Source: Loripinus fragilis (taxonomy: Eukaryota; Mollusca; Bivalvia; Lucinida; Lucinidae). Taken from it: a stretch of 64,000 nucleotides of DNA. Below the pieces are notes generated by a model. That model ran no database searches. It was given only the letters and a program-made list of their open reading frames with translations, and was not told where the DNA came from. Location of the stretch: assembly GCA_964019695.1 (NCBI GenBank), contig OZ026531.1, forward strand, positions 11,498,593 through 11,562,592, in the 5' to 3' direction. The position numbers and the translations under genes are program-made. Every line of letters begins with the position of its first letter. Positions within the stretch are counted from its first letter, which is position 1. Shown here piece after piece: positions 63,244 through 64,000 of this stretch.

Positions 63244-63773
63244 TGGATTTCTAATGATATTGTTTCCACCAAAACTGATGATAAACGTGATGACTTTGAT
63301 TTTGAAATTGTCAATTTCCCATTTTTTGATGGTGATGTTCCTCCCTCTACATCCTATGGAGTCTATATCTCTCAACTCATACGTTTTGCTAGAGCATCTA
63401 GCTATGTTGCTAACTTCAACACTCGCAATAAATTGTTAAGTCAGAAACTTCTTTAAGAAGGCTATCGGTATCATAAACTTCGCAAAACCTTTTCTAAATT
63501 TTATGGACGATCCTATGATTTGATTTCTAAATACCAAGTTGGACTTAAATCTCTCTTGCGCCAAGGACTTTCGAAACCTGATTTCTTAGGTGCTCTAATA
63601 ATTTTTCACCCCAGTTCATTAAAATAATTTCCCATTATAAAAAGATTGGCTATTACATTAATGTTTTGCAACAGGCTGCATGCTTGGTGGTCAACCCAAT
63701 CACGCTTGGCAGCTTTGCTTTCCTATGCACGCCGGTGGGTCGGACTTCAGACTCTATGATGGTTCCGACTTAA
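63244..63773 (+). pseudogene. Retrotransposon polymerase C-terminal tail, decayed
   Basis: A reading frame with DFDFEIVNFPFFDGDVP, TSYGVYISQLIRFARASSYV, GYRYHKLRKTFSKFYGRSYD and, after a gap, LQQAACLVVNPITLGSFAF and GRTSDSMMVPT. I recognise this as the conserved C-terminal part of a reverse-transcriptase protein common in invertebrate genomes; I am not sure which retroelement family. An in-frame TAA at 63454-63456 interrupts it, another stop comes near 63625, and an internal deletion removes residues between DFLGAL and HYKKIGYY. The RT catalytic core is absent. Confidence 0.7.
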
Positions 63774-64000
63774 AGACTAATCTATTGATGAGATGGTAGG
63801 GGCCTGATGCTTTAGCTGTTTGTCGGGTCCACCGGGGTTTACCTGTTGGATTTCGTTTGCTCCAGTATTCAGTTTTATTTACTGTTGAGTCCTTATCTTT
63901 GCTTTATCTCCTTGCTATATCTTGATTTATATGTTTTAGAAGATGATGCATTGATAAGTTAGGGGTCTTTCATGCAAACCAAATATCTATGTGTCTTGAT
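63774..64000 (+). other. Probable 3' end of the retroelement fragment
   Basis: Sequence after the terminal stop of the polymerase fragment. No second feature is visible before the window ends. Confidence 0.35.

Overview
This is animal nuclear DNA: AT-rich, almost gene-free and packed with transposable elements. The repeat types (tRNA-headed SINEs with a shared tail, elements opening with the AGCTCACCTGAGCC terminal hairpin, dense foldback MITEs, tandem-repeat-bearing non-autonomous elements) and one recognisable exon point to a mollusc, most likely a bivalve. That assignment is inference from repeat style. No rRNA gene, functional tRNA gene, CRISPR array or bacterial-type operon is visible.

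Host gene. Two exons on the minus strand (9672-9852 and 3656-3769) are bounded by good splice signals and join in phase. The second encodes the conserved N-terminal segment of a calcium/calmodulin-dependent cyclic-nucleotide phosphodiesterase (PDE1). The gene runs right to left and its catalytic exons must lie left of the window. Of the 5.9-kb intron between the exons, 4.5 kb is one inserted element (4857-9388).

Main mobile element. At 17661-23460 sits an apparently intact 5.8-kb tyrosine-recombinase retrotransposon of the DIRS/Ngaro type. It has 481-bp terminal direct repeats that I read as identical, a small leader ORF, a gag-like ORF (SAM-like domain plus Cys/His zinc cluster), an RT-RNase H ORF and an overlapping tyrosine recombinase ORF. 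Gag and pol are linked by a canonical A_AAA_AAC -1 slippery heptamer directly before the gag stop. The recombinase frame has no usable ATG, so it needs a second recoding or splicing event.

Unusual element type. Two large insertions (4857-9388 and 46440-51730) share one architecture: related short terminal inverted repeats (CCCCTGCGAAAT and CCCTTGCSAAAA), a 2-bp target duplication (CA and TG), and long subterminal arrays of a short palindromic motif (GTTCTAGAAC in one, GCTGCGTAAAAGCTGC-type in the other). I cannot assign them to a known superfamily.

Other layout. 10.0-16.4 kb: foldbacks, an element with about eleven 132/134-bp units, and an 18-bp satellite. 23.5-25.3 kb: MITEs. 25.3-37.8 kb: a tandem duplication of about 6 kb whose copies carry different insertions, giving natural filled/empty-site pairs for MITEs with TA and TTAA target sites. 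38-46 kb: Harbinger-, Tc1- and foldback-type MITEs and SINEs. 52.3-53.5 kb: a 1.1-kb foldback with tRNA-like heads in both arms. 53.7-62 kb: SINEs, foldbacks and a 56-bp satellite. 62.9-64.0 kb: a 51-bp minisatellite followed by a decayed reverse-transcriptase tail. Repeat boundaries are read by eye and are good to a few bases only where target duplications are given.
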